A stretch of DNA of 64,000 nt, taken from the NCBI GenBank assembly GCA_037389465.1, contig JAZARR010000213.1:4694501-4758500 (forward strand), read 5' to 3'. The notes beneath the pieces are model-generated. The model was not told where the DNA came from. It saw nothing but the letters and a program-made list of their open reading frames with translations, and ran no database searches. Below, piece after piece: positions 24,008 to 36,313 of the stretch (the first letter of the stretch is position 1; every line of letters begins with the position of its first letter). The translations under genes were made by a program, and so were the position numbers. The DNA comes from Baylisascaris procyonis. Its lineage: Eukaryota > Nematoda > Chromadorea > Rhabditida > Ascarididae.

Positions 24008-27000
24008 TCAACGTTTCCATGATGTTTGTTTGCAAAGAGTTGTCTTCTGATATTTGGTGACCACCTCGATCAGATCGTTTTTGAATTGTCTAGCGGCAGC
24101 GGCATCCATCTCACCAACCTCACGCAAGCAATTCGCAATCGAATCTCCTTCAATCATTAAGTCGAACAATCAATAAAACTAAATACAAATGGTTTATAAA
24201 TTTAATCCATTTCACAGTTAGGAATGTACTTTTACAATATTTCTTCATATTTTCATCAATAAACAATTCCCTTATTTATAAGTTCCAAAGCTTACAGCGG
24301 TTTGCAGAATGGGCATAAATTAGAGAATGGTGGGAGAAGTGAGTTTTAGAATAGTTGAGAAACAAGAAAAGGCGTATATCTGTGCGAAACAACGAGAAAG
24401 GAGACCGTAGGTATGCCTATTCGAAAAAATCTTCATTTTCCTGTTATTAAAATATTCTTCAGTTGAATTTTGCTGACGATGTTCCGAACTGAGTGTATAA
24501 GTATGCCAGATGATGGACTCGATGTGTGTCAATTTCAGTTAGTGACTTATTTCCGGTATGCGGATTTATACTGAAGGATGCAGGATGATAATACCGAGAG
24601 CTTCCCCCCCCCCCCCACAAAAAAACAGCGCAAAAATAGACGCCTTTACAGGAAGGGGATCTCACGGATGGGAAAATACGGCAAGAAAATATAGGCTTCT
24701 AGAATGAAAATAATATGAACTCTTCACCTTCCTCAAAAAGAGAACCTAACAGTTCCCGGTCATTTTTATCACAGGCAATGTGAGATTTGATTCAAAACAC
24801 AAAGAACATTGCAAAAACGAACTGCCAACCTATATTGCTGCACTCATCATGTGATGAATCACCAGTTTTCTTTACTAGTTCCTCAACAGCTGGTAATGTG
24901 TCGTTATAAGCCGCTTTCGCATAAGAACGCGTCGTTGAGTCGTTTTGTAGAGACGCTGATTTCCTTCCAATGAAAGCAGATAACGGTGCCGAAAGGATAT
25001 CTTCGCTAACATTCGAACTAGCTGAAGAAGAATTCAGAAATTTCGCTCTTCTAAGCCTAATGCCTTTCACAGCTTTTCTATCGCCATCGTTATCGCATCG
25101 CTGAAAAACCGAATGTTCTGTATTCGTTTTCAAGGGCATTGTTTTGTATAGAGTGATGCGACCTGTCCGAGGATCCCTCGTAAGGTAGTGCCGTCGATAG
25201 GTATTACTTGAAGTCGATTGTTGTGTGTGTTCTTCCACAGGTCGTGATGAGCATGCCGATGCGGCATCCCCTCTGTGCTCGTTTGGCATGACCTCTGATT
25301 CATTCCCGGAGAAAGGCTGCGATAGCACAGTCTCATCTCCTGTTATCTCTGAAATCATCGAGTCCATCATGTCACCATTGGAATCCATATCCACTGCATC
25401 CGTTGCCTCTGTAGCGTCAGCAGATGAGTTTGGCGACGAAGATACGACATTGATATTTGCCATGACATTATCTGATTTCATCTTCTCTTTCCTCGCGTAA
25501 ACATTCAAAGACGCCCTTGGAGGTGCCGTTTCCGCATCATCCATAACAGAATCGGGTGGAATTTCCATTTTTATGCGACCATTTCGATATTGGTCAATAT
25601 CGCGACAATCAGGTTCGTCTATCGCATTGCTGCATATAGGCGTACTGGTCTCCTTCAATCTAAAAAACGCGATAATCATTAAAAAGTCATACAGAGAAAT
25701 AAAACGAATCGGAGCAATCATGGTCTCTCTCATCTTCAGGAGCAATCATGGTGTCTCTCATCTTCACCTATCATCTCTACAGTTGATCAACCACGTACAT
25801 GTCTGATTTGAGCCAATCAATAACGCACAATCTTGCACTGAAGTAAAAAATGTACTTCATACACTGCACAAATCAATGCTACATAATAAACGAATAATCA
25901 CAACTGCAATCGTTATGCACTTCACTAATGAATCCTCTTTAAAATTTCTTGATTTTTTAAGTAGAGTTTCTCAAATTTAAGCCAGTATATCTCGTCAGAG
26001 AGTCACAGCATAAAGCACTCACCCTTCACGCCGCATGCGAAAATAAGAGGTTCGAACACGCTGCCAAGAAGGAAATGCTGCCGCAATAGATAACTTCTTG
26101 CCAGGTTCACCACCCGACAGCGACGCCAATTCGACGGCCCGCTCGAAACCCTATTGTAGAAAAGAGAATCAGCTTCAGAATCTCCAGAAATGCTAACAAA
26201 GTCACAAGAAGGATGGCAGCAGTAACAATTCTGCTGCAATAGCACTAAAATGGCAAATGCGTAAAAACACACCGTAGTAAAAAAGATTGCAAGGTACGCT
26301 CGAAAAAAGATGCATCTCTGAATGGACAAACATGGAAGGTCACTTCAAGTTAACTGAAACCTTTTCTTTTTGATGATTCGGACAAGGAAGAACGAGGCGA
26401 ATACCCCTTCCACACGTTCCTCCCACCATAATTAGCCTCTTTTTTACTGAACTCTCGACCGTTCAATGTTGATAAGCTCAATCAAAAACATACTCTTCCC
26501 TTGTAAGATACATAAAAATAATAGCAAATAAAATAAGCGAACAGCTTTCACAGCAATGGTGTCACAGCCTCGACTTATCACATATCGCGATACAACTTCC
26601 CGTCAATATGCTCATGTTCACAAAACTTATTAAGTTCAACTATAATGTCCAAAACATAATCGACGTGTTCGCTTACAATTATCAAGCGTTCTCTTCATAT
26701 ATAACAATATTTGCCTAGTCAATGCAATTCAAAAAACTGTTTCTATAAAGGCCAAATGAAGTGATGCATATGAAAATGCATACGTTGCAAATGAAAATGC
26801 ATACACATTGCACGTAAAGAAAATAGCGGCCCAATTAGTGCCCGCAGAAATACACAGAACACGATGCTCATCTAAACGACTGAAACTCAATCGACTAAAC
26901 AGCGAGTAATTTCATGCTTGAAAATATTATCAGATGCTGCTTATTTTTATGGGAACTTCCTATCTAACGTTGCTCTCCCCTCTCTCCCTCGTCAACCTCG

Positions 27001-30000
27001 TAATTAAACCAAAATAAAAGGTATAATGAAGGAAGCGGCAAACCTTTTTATAGGCGTTGTGTGGAAGTGACTGTCCTTTACGAATCTGCATACGGCATTG
27101 TCGATCAATGGCCGTGGTGAGTGCTCGACTCTCCTCGATCACCTCACAGTTAGGATGATGTTGAGCAGCCTTTCCACTAATAACGCACTCGTTCTGTACT
27201 TTAATATATGCGGTAGGACCCCAACCTGTTCGTTTCTTCTCTCTTGCACAATTATTACAACGATAGTACTCGCATTGCCCGTCCGATGAACTCTTCACGA
27301 AGGTATACTGCCTTAGACCTCCTTGCTCGGGAAGTGTGATCAGTGTGTTGTGCAGCTTGCGTGACAACGTTCTCCTTCCACACAATGCACTTGGTCCACT
27401 CTCTCTGAATGATTTCAGCTAGGTCTCCATTTGCGTGAATGAATATAAGTAGATCATAAGATACAGACCTTGCCCAGCCGCTACCTCATAGTCATCCTTT
27501 AAGGAAAGGGGCTTCAGCCGCTCTAATCAAAAGAGCCAAAAAAACCTGTGGATGACAACTCGTTTAATGTCTGGAGGTCATTTACTGCCTAGTGCAATGT
27601 TGTGATAACAAGTCATCTCACCCAATCACTGCATTCAGCCGTATCTTCCAGATGATTGCCGCATTAGGCAAATAATATACGCACAGGTAGCGTTAGCAAA
27701 GATGATCAAATGATGCACGAAACGCAATTGGTAAAGTTAGTATAACGATCGATTACCTTATATCATTGAGTGATAGCACATGGTCGTCTGGTTTTATCGA
27801 ACCCTTTTGACCCATTACTGCCTCTTCATCCTTAAAAAAAATCAGTGAAACATTAACTGCTTCCAATAATAAAGCATTTGAGTGATACACTCAGTCATAA
27901 TCGCAAAATTTTTGTGATTCCCTTTCAGTGAAAACAATATCAATTTTCGCCGCAAAAAAATCTCTTCTGTGGAGTAGTAAGCTCATAATGATCAGGATGT
28001 AGCAAAGGCTAATTCCAGCTCCGCCATTTGACCCCCTATAAAGCCGGTCAGGTCCATCATTAAGACAATGGCTTGGTTGTCTATAACCAGGATATTAAGA
28101 ATGCTAGCCAGAAATACTGAATACTCAAATTGCAGAAAAATGTAACGAACTTGAAAATTCGCGTTAACTTTTATTTGCTTGGCCCAGTGCTATTCAGGAA
28201 AGCAGAATATATAAACATGAATCAGTTGCTACTTATATATCGGTTTCCCAACATCGAAATAGGTTTTGAAGTGATTATCTAGTAGCATTACAGGAATAAA
28301 TGCAACCATAAAATTGCAAAACCGAGGGAGGAGCGAGGTGCTCTTCAAGGAGAGCTTAACGACATGAGACTAATTCTCAAGTGTTGCACCAAACGAAATG
28401 ACAGCCAGCAATCTTGATATGTTCCTATACATGTAACATACACAACTTTCGGGACAGATCACCGATGAAAAACTCTCAAAATGAAAGCCGAAAGTATATT
28501 TGAGCACTTAGCACTAGCCACAATTCAACCAGCATACACTTGCATGGAAAATTTCTATATATTTGGAAACCCTTTATATTACATTTTTAAAAAATAACTA
28601 AGCAGGAAGTTCTAAAAGATTTACTGATGCAGAAAGAATTTATTTAAATATACTGATGAAAACAATACGAAAATACAGTTTGTGGGCAATAAAAAAGGAA
28701 AACTTTTATAAAAATTCAACAGAAAATTTTAAAAGTTAACAAAGAGAGTGCGAACTCCCAAGATAAAGCCAAGAAAGTGATAATGAGTTCGCATTTCTGC
28801 CGAGGTAAATGATCGAATAGAAATTTCTGAAAGGAATCTTCTAAAGCGATGCAAAAGTACTCAAGCAAAGCTATTTCATCGGTCTTATTCGCTTCCCTCA
28901 AAACAAGGTAAGTAGCCCAACTGCCTCTATATTTATTGACCAACGATGCAGATGTCTTTCAAGCTTTTGTGAATGCTTGTATTGCACACAACCTAACAAG
29001 TATTCATTTTTCGTATATAAGCAAGGTTCTCTCAGTTTATCTTCTTTTGCTCAACTTGCAACATAATATTAGCAGCCATTCCCTTTTGTTCTGGTTCATT
29101 ATTTAAAGGGAGCATTAAAGATAAATCAACGCAATCCAGGTAACTTGGTTCCATCTCGAGGGGGCAAATTTCAACGATACCCTAAGATAAGCGAAACAAC
29201 CCGAATCATGACAAAGTGTCCACTAAGTATTCCATCAATCACATATACGTATGCTGTACCCTAATCAGTCACCATCGTACTTAATATAAGGTCAGTATGG
29301 AATAGAAATAAAACAGTCGACACATTCGACTGAAAGCTGTTCGATTGACAACACCAATAAAGCGAATTAATGCTGCATTATTTGAATAAAAAATCACTTA
29401 AGGTGAGAACAACTTACCAATTTGCGCACCTTCCTTAGCAATGTTGATATCGCATATCTCCTACCTGTCGCATTCTCGACCATATTACCCAATGCACGCA
29501 GAGTTCCAATATATCCCAATTTATAACGATAGAGAAGATCACGAAGTATATCACTGAAAATGTTGCTATCAGATTGGAAACCACAAAAAAACCTTTCTCC
29601 TAGAATGATTACCACAAATTCCAGGAATTTCAGGAAGTAAACTGCTAATAGACGACAAGGAAGCAATGGAAAGAAATATTTAAAACTTCAAAAATTTTAC
29701 AGAGTTATACCTTTACAAATTATAAGAAATGCCATCAGCAGACGCGAAATTTCCTATGTCTTTTATACTCCTAGTCATAACGTCCTCCATAGCAAGTAAT
29801 TCACTCAAACCTTCCTTTCGCTGTGTAAAAAGTGATCTCTTGCAGCTCGCCAGTTATTGAGCTGCAACATTCGGCTAAAATAATAAGTGATGCACTAAAT
29901 AAACTGAGTTTAATATATTCGGCAGCAAATGTTCATCGAATGTGATGTAACTGAAAGTTTTTCGAATATTTTGCATCTGTGGAAGATATAAGAGATGCTC

Positions 30001-33000
30001 ATTATATCCTCAATGAAGGTTTCTCAAAAAAGATCACCTAAACCAAGCAAAAAGAATGCCAAAATGGTGATCATCTTTGAAGTTCAGCTCAAAAAGTTTT
30101 GAAAGTATCACCTCAAACACTAATGAATACAACCAAGGGAGCATTAAAGGTGCTAGAATTAAAGAATCCTTGAAAGATAATAATATTTGAATATAGAAGT
30201 GTAATCGATCCACCAAAAAAACACCTTTGACGCACTTTCCCTTTTCCTCTCAATTACCACAACAAATCATCACTGCAATTCAAAGTAATTCAAAAATAGT
30301 GTTTTGTATGATAGAGAACCTCTATTTAAGATATGTGGAGAGAACTAAATATTACCGCTGTCTAGTAAATTGCTTAATACAATCCGGTGGCAAAAGTCAC
30401 AACTTTTGCACCGATGAGGTGGGTGGTCTCAAGAGCAATCGACAAGCAGGACGATGACCAGGATGCTCATGCTCATTTCAAATTTGGTTTTCTATAGTGG
30501 AAAGGTCCCATCTTGAAAATTCGAGATGAATAATCAATAGTATTAAAACAAAGCAATCTACGGTCAAGTGGATCTCTGCAGATGAGAAATCCGTTCTCTT
30601 CCATATGCGGTGAATAGCGTGTTCAAAATCAACGTTTTGAACATGCTGCGGCATGCAAATCCTTATGCGCTATGTAGTAGAAATATGTGAACACCGATAA
30701 GTCCTTTGATAGATGGATGCTGATGGGAGAAGGGAGGTGAGATGGCGAAGGAAGGACCTCATATGCAGATTGATCATTCATTTCCGCTATTCCCCCGATT
30801 AGAAGAAGTCACTCAATCAAAGAAGTTCTTCATATGAAGGCAGTTTATTTTCTATTTCAACAGAATACGACAAAAGAGCTAAATACTTATTTCTCCATGA
30901 CCTCTGCAGGGATCATAAGCTACTTTTGGGTATTTTTTGAAACGTTCGGATGCTTTCGACTGCTTTCATGATTTTCTAGTATCTGATAAGGAATGAAGTG
31001 TATTTTAATAGTGATTCAGATCAAACATTTGCCGGAAATATTTTTTAACTGGAAGTAAGGACCTACTGATTACTTAGCCCATAGTTAGGCATGAAAATGA
31101 GTGCATTATTGCCATTCTTATTTCACATTTTTTGAGTGCAACCAGATGAACGTTGACGATTGAAAAGCGAAAAGCTTACAGTCATGCTTGCATTTTCTCG
31201 TTTGCACACCTTCCCGATTGTTCTTATAAAATAAAAAATAAGCGAATTACAACCACATCACATGAGCATCTTTCCTTTCAAATCATACACCCTCTCAAGC
31301 AAAGAGTAGAAATCTCACATAATAATCGGACGTGAAAATGAACTTAGATAGAAATTATGAATAAACAATTCAAAAAGCATAAACACTGATTACGCATTTA
31401 TAATGGCGAATTTTCCAGTTGGTTAACTGCCGTCAGAACGAATGCCGTGCACTGACGCCAACTCGATTAGTTCCAACCGATTATATTTGGGTTTCCCACT
31501 TTAGATAACCGAAATTCACACTCAGAACCTATACTAGTGGATGTTATACCAATACCAACCTTTACCAAATAGGACGCCTATCACACATGTATGTGGAGGT
31601 ACATAAAACAAGAAGGATCTCATGCCGATAAAATGACGAATGAAAACATGCAGAATCATACTTGGGGGAATCAGGCGAAAAGAATGACGTCTGCTGATCG
31701 TCGCTCATCATTTCCTGCAATTAGCATTGAACATAACGAAAACATGTCTGCAGAAGTCTGCAGACAAATTTTTATTCCTTTTAAGCGCGGACTGCTATTC
31801 TTAAATAAGATAAAGGCTTGTAACTTCAAATTCGGAGATCAGCTGTACACAAAAGTATGCAAGGAACAACAATAAACGCTAAAAATGAAAGCAATATCAC
31901 TTATTTTGAACGGCGCTTTATCTCTCTCTTCTCCAATCATATTCCTTTTGTTCCTTCTTTTTTCATTAAATATCAGCATAAGATAAACACTTTTTTATTG
32001 CTTTCATGTAGTAATTTTCAGACAAATTTAAAAAAATGAATATAACCGATTCACTTCTTCTCTGCATAAATAACGTCATTATCAACGGCCGAAATGTTCC
32101 TCATGTATTATTTTCTTTATATTTCTGCTTTCAATTCAACATCATATTGTTGCTTTTAGATGATCATTTATTCGATCTATTTTCTAACTAAATTTTTCAT
32201 ACTTGCAAGAGTAGTGATTGCCACTGAACGCAATTTCTCTATTTAGATGAAACCCATCGGCTAACCGATGTTCTCGTTGTTTCTTCAAATGCATATAATG
32301 AATCATTAGTCCATAGAAAGAGGGGACTGATCTGAATGATCGATTCTACGATTTGTTCGAAAAAGTTCATTGAAATTTCCATATCAGTTTTTTAGCTCGA
32401 TGATCATTCGCCCAGATAAGCAAAGGATCTATATGTGGGTGAATAGTGGGAGTGAATAAAGATTCGGGCAAGATTTCGCTACAACGCATTAGAAACACAT
32501 ATATAAGCCCTTCAGAGGGAACCATAGGAAGTCGTAACGTAAACAACGAGCATAAGTTTGTAATTTCGAATCACCTTTTGAAACGAATGGGATCACATAT
32601 CGACCTAATTAAGAAGGTGCAAATCTTTCATTACACTCACAAACAATTAAACGTTAATTTCAATAAATATCGCAAATATTTAGGTAATAGACTCACTCAA
32701 CCTGGGAAAGTTTCGGGTACGGTGAATAATATACTGCAAATTTTAGTAAATTTAAGAAAACGGTTTAATGAAATTGGTTGATTGGTTGATTTTGCTGATT
32801 GCAAGAGAAATAATCGTAGAAAAAAAGAGAATCTCTTTTTGCAACAATGAATTGAAAAAATCGTTTGGTACTCTCAAAGATAAACTATTGAATAGTAAAT
32901 AAAATATTAGCTCAATAAATACTTTAGTTACAAATAGTCTATAGTGAATAAATGGAGAGGAAGGGGATAGCACAAATAAACTCGCAAGCGAATCTCAAAT

Positions 33001-33820
33001 CAACTCACTGGAATTGGGCGTTTCCTTCGTTGTCTTTTTGTGTCATCAACTGTAGCACGTAATGCAGCTAATTGTTGTGGATGTTTCCTTGACATATGAG
33101 CCGTAATATTGGTCGATGTAGCACATTTCAATCGTATACCACAAAATTTACACTCTGTACCCTCACTATTTTCATGTACCGCATTCCAAATATAACTGGT
33201 TCGTGTGTGCTTCCTTTTCTTTGGAACCGATATCGATTCATTGCCTGTGCAATCGTCATCTGAAACGCCAAAGGTAGGTGAAATCATTGACAAAACAAAC
33301 GAGGTAGAGAAGTGCCCCAATGTAGCGTAATATCCACCCCTTGGTGCTCTAAGCTAGTGTAATGCCCGCCTCTTATCACTGGCAACGTTGAAACACGTAA
33401 ACTGTTGCATGTATTCTATAACTTGCAAACAACGGTCTTTCAAAACTTCCTTTACAAATCACCTTTCTGCGTCATATATATTTTAACTGCAACGTATTCA
33501 GCACAAATCACGCATATCCATTGCACTTTCTGTGATATAATTAACGGTATTAAGAAAACTTTGCCTATCCGTAAAATAACATTTCAGGATTAGCAACAAA
33601 TACAATCCTAGTTGTAAACAACAAACAAACATAAACAATTAGTAAAAAAAAACATATAAATGCAGTAAACATACTATAGGCCATATCAATAATGTTAATC
33701 TAAAATAACAGAAGAAATGTTACAAACTATACGAGGATGTAAATAGAATCCCACTTCAACCATACCTGTGCCACCATCATTGCTTGACGCAACGTTCACA
33801 TCTTCGTCTGATTCATCCAT
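24008..33820 (-). CDS. BED finger plus FLYWCH-type finger plus BESS-like protein (family member 1)
   Basis: Putative nuclear DNA-binding protein. Exons 5' to 3': 33820-33766 (ATG directly after ttatgcag), 33259-33009, 32733-32702 (small, least certain), 29553-29418, 27830-27757, 27404-27044, 26150-26023, 25659-24830 and 24147-24008 (TGA). All phases close, giving 2007 nt and 668 residues. Residues about 31-36 are a basic PKKRKH signal. Residues 40-78 form a BED finger with W43, C55-x2-C58 and H73-x4-H78. Residues about 213-269 form a FLYWCH-type finger (YYRCNNC at 229-235, then HHPNC at 265-269). The 830-nt exon encodes a Ser/Asp-rich, probably disordered region. The final exon encodes an amphipathic DSIANCLREVGEMDAAAAR module resembling the BESS motif. 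In known families BED and FLYWCH fingers bind DNA, and BESS mediates protein contacts. I know no named gene with this exact order. Introns hold no other well-supported gene, apart from fragments noted separately. Confidence 0.75.
25708..25767. repeat. Two-copy short direct repeat
   Basis: The phrase gcaatcatggt(g)tctctcatcttca occurs twice, about 28 bp apart, just upstream of the large exon of the minus-strand zinc-finger gene. Confidence 0.7.
28716..28917 (-). other. BESS-like helical open frame in an intron of the BED/FLYWCH gene
   Basis: An open frame following a tttgag acceptor-like site contains ALEDSFQKFLFDHLPRQKCE and continues hydrophobic. Its spacing of D-x-F, L, LP and K/R resembles the BESS consensus. 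It cannot be inserted in the host gene without breaking phase (host exons on both sides are phase 0 and this one would be phase 2). It may be a relic module or chance. Confidence 0.2.
30344..30480 (+). pseudogene. Possible antisense relic of a FLYWCH-type finger
   Basis: Plus-strand frame inside an intron of the minus-strand zinc-finger gene. It reads KYYRCLVNCLIQSGGKSHNF and then reaches a TGA at about 30455. The YYRCxxC core matches YYRCNNC of the functional finger nearby, and His/Cys residues follow in shifted frames (DAHAH, or PGCSC). No good splice sites surround it. It would be a decayed copy in the opposite orientation; resemblance is short. Confidence 0.25.
30617..30646. repeat. Inverted repeat
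   Basis: GTTCAAAA (30621-30628) and TTTTGAAC (30635-30642) are exact reverse complements around a 6-nt spacer. The flanks GCGT/ATGC extend the arms to 12 with one mismatch. Confidence 0.7.
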
Positions 33821-35759
33821 CTGCATAACAGATATAAATAATTAAAGTTTTAGAATAATGGCTAGATTGAGTTAGATCGCCGTTAATAGCACTTTCAAAA
33901 ACTTGCCGACAGTTTTCTTAAGCCTGACATCGTAAATCAACGCTTACAAACACCTAGCTAGTTAGCACCATATTATTCATACGCACATGAAAGCATTCCT
34001 TATAAAATATGAAAACGATACGCCTACTTCTTAATAGAAGCTAAAAAATCTCAGATATTAGATGATGAAGGAAGGAAGGGGTTCAAAGAAGCAATTTCAA
34101 TAATTACCAAAGGTTTCGAGAAAGGTGAACTCTCCCCTCATCTCATTGAAATGAAATATTTGATGATGCTTGCCCACGCTCATTAATTTCATTTCAATGC
34201 GCTGATCTGCGGCCGTATCGTTGCAAAATGTGACCATTCCGATTAGCTAATTTGCTTGAATGAATTTGTGCAATGATGTTATGATGTATTCTTTTAATGT
34301 TCTGTTGATCAGGTGTTTGTGTAAAAATGATGCTCGAATCTTATATTGTGAGGTTATTTTATCGAGGATGCTTTTGGTGATTTTATAGAGAAAATATTAC
34401 TCTTTTTTTTTTACTCATTTTATAGTTCTAGAATTTTTTTTGGGCGTCATCGGAAGGCTTAGCACAGTCGACGAGGTTGGAACTTGCGTCTGCTGCTACC
34501 TAGTTTTCATTCGTAGCCCTGAATGAAAAACGGAAGAGCACTGTCCACTAGCACGGAACATAAACCCGGAAAGACGGAAGGAAAGGGCATGTGATAGGCA
34601 GCAAAGCGGACTTCAATAGGACTTCTTTCTTAAGACTGTGAAGGAAATTGTTCTATGGCGCTCATATACATCTAGAGAAAGAATTAGAACCAACAAGTCT
34701 TACGATGTTCCACCTATATCACAAATCATCGGTACAGGTTTCGGGTCCGATCTCTGCAAACAGCTGTTTGACGTGGTAAATATGCAGAATAATATGCTAC
34801 TTAGGCCAAATTACAAGATTTAGCAACATAATGATAAAAAATTTTAATGATGGATTGAATGGATACGTTTGCAGGCTTCCAGGAAGCCGATCCAGGGGCA
34901 TAGTTCCAGTCAACTCGGGCTTCGCCATTGCGAACAACGAACCAAGCCCCACAAAACAGTACGCAGCAGTATCGTAACCTGGATAGCGCGGTCAAAGCGA
35001 TGAAAGTCGAGGAATAATGCGCTGAAGAAATGTTGGCGTTTGGTGAGTCAATATGCAAATTTTTTTTAGTAAATAGCCGAATTCACGGTGGTGCAAGTAT
35101 ACTGATGTTCAGATTACCGTTTCTGGGTTTCAATGATGACCTAAGCACGCTCCTCTCCATCTTTATCCACATAAATCAATACAACAAGGAATCTTCCCAG
35201 TAAGCATATCAAAAGCCAATTGAATCCTGCATCTTAGAGTTTATATTCCGTCGTCCCGTATTGCAGATGTAAGTAACCATAATCAGAGTCCTTCGCATGT
35301 CTCCTCTTATGTTTCAGTTTTATCGTTTCTTTATGCGACCGCTTAATTGCTATTATTGATGGCTTTATGCAAATGTTTTTCAATAATAACCATATTGCTA
35401 ACAGATTTTATTAAACGATGTTTAGGTGAGGGGATGCACATTTTGAGTGGCATTTAAATATGGGCGTATCTTGCAGGGAAAATCAATTAGCGTCCTTATA
35501 TTGAACAATTTCTGAGTGAATACGCGGTGTCCACTCCGCTTATGTGGTCAGTTGGGTTGCGAGATGGCCATATCGTTTCATCAAGGGGTGTGGTGTAGAG
35601 GACATCACGAGTTGGAGTGGTGCTCTTTGAACTTGCTGTGATTTACATAGAAAGTTCAACATCTGTATTCTTCCTCATCCCTATAGTGTTTTTATATAGA
35701 TGTAACCAAAGTTTGCTAGGACTTTCTTTTGCATCATCGTTGACACGGGTCGGATTCAC
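33821..35759. other. Region upstream of the BED/FLYWCH gene
   Basis: Contains the presumed promoter or trans-splice outron. Minus-strand open frames near 34880-35020 have a plausible acceptor (ctatccag) but no frame I could join to anything. A GC-richer patch lies at 34440-34640. Nothing else is recognised. Confidence 0.4.
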
Positions 35760-36313
35760 CTGATAGTTGAAAAAGCAGCCATAGCTACGCGGAACCGTGC
35801 AGAACTCATTGAGATGCCTCTTTGTTAGGAACCCGACACACCACAAAGATTTCCTTCTACAGTGTTTGTGATCGGATAATACACATTCACCGTCTTGTTC
35901 AAAATCCAAAACTCCGTCACTATAAAATGTAGTACACCAACTTTTCCCATCCTTCAAATATGTCAGCTTTCTGCATTCATTACGTTTTGGATTCGTAATG
36001 GTCCATCAAACTGTAACAAGATAAGGGTACGTAAGTCTATCTGAAATTTTGCATCTATTTTGCAACCAGCTGGATCGCATTTTGCACCATTCGGTTGGCA
36101 GCATGTGCGAAGAAACGGGTACATCAACGTTTGCCTTAAAAGTGGTATAACACTCAATGAACGCATCACATTGCACATTGAACAGGTGGAAATCTTTAAT
36201 AGAACACGTAATACTAGAAAAACCAATCGAACAGGTTACTTGACAAGGGAGCCGCAGCCGTAAGCAAAGGGATTTGGGACAAGGGAACTCATCGTTGTGC
36301 TTCCGGTTTGCAA
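35760..36313 (-). CDS. Cysteine-rich, probably extracellular protein; partial, exon frames partly ambiguous
   Basis: The well-supported part is 35970-35760: frame KLTYLKDGKSWCTTFYSDG and onward, six cysteines, ending in GCFFNYQ before a good donor (CAG|gtgaat at 35760/35759). Upstream the same frame is open from about 36313 (cysteine-rich, including FNVQCDAFIECY) but meets a TGA at 36008-36006. A 60-nt GT-AG intron (36030-35971) would remove the TGA and keep frame, joining DRLT to KLTY. An overlapping second frame upstream (RTCCQPNGAKCDPAGCK) is also protein-like and could be used through a 47-nt intron. The spacing C-x14-C-x7-C-x6-C loosely recalls activin-receptor-type three-finger ectodomains, but I see no joined transmembrane or kinase exons. 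No start or signal peptide could be assigned. Confidence 0.4.

Noticed and set aside
31591..31875. 94-codon plus-strand open frame
   Set aside because: No family resemblance, no splice or start context beyond a chance ATG, and inside an intron of the opposite-strand gene.
32446..32781. 111-codon plus-strand open frame
   Set aside because: No recognisable motif, Asn/Lys-rich composition as expected of AT-rich noncoding DNA, and it lies over a better-supported minus-strand small exon (32702-32733).
34440..34640. GC-richer patch suspected to be an exon
   Set aside because: Each frame is interrupted within about 30 codons and no paired splice sites were found.
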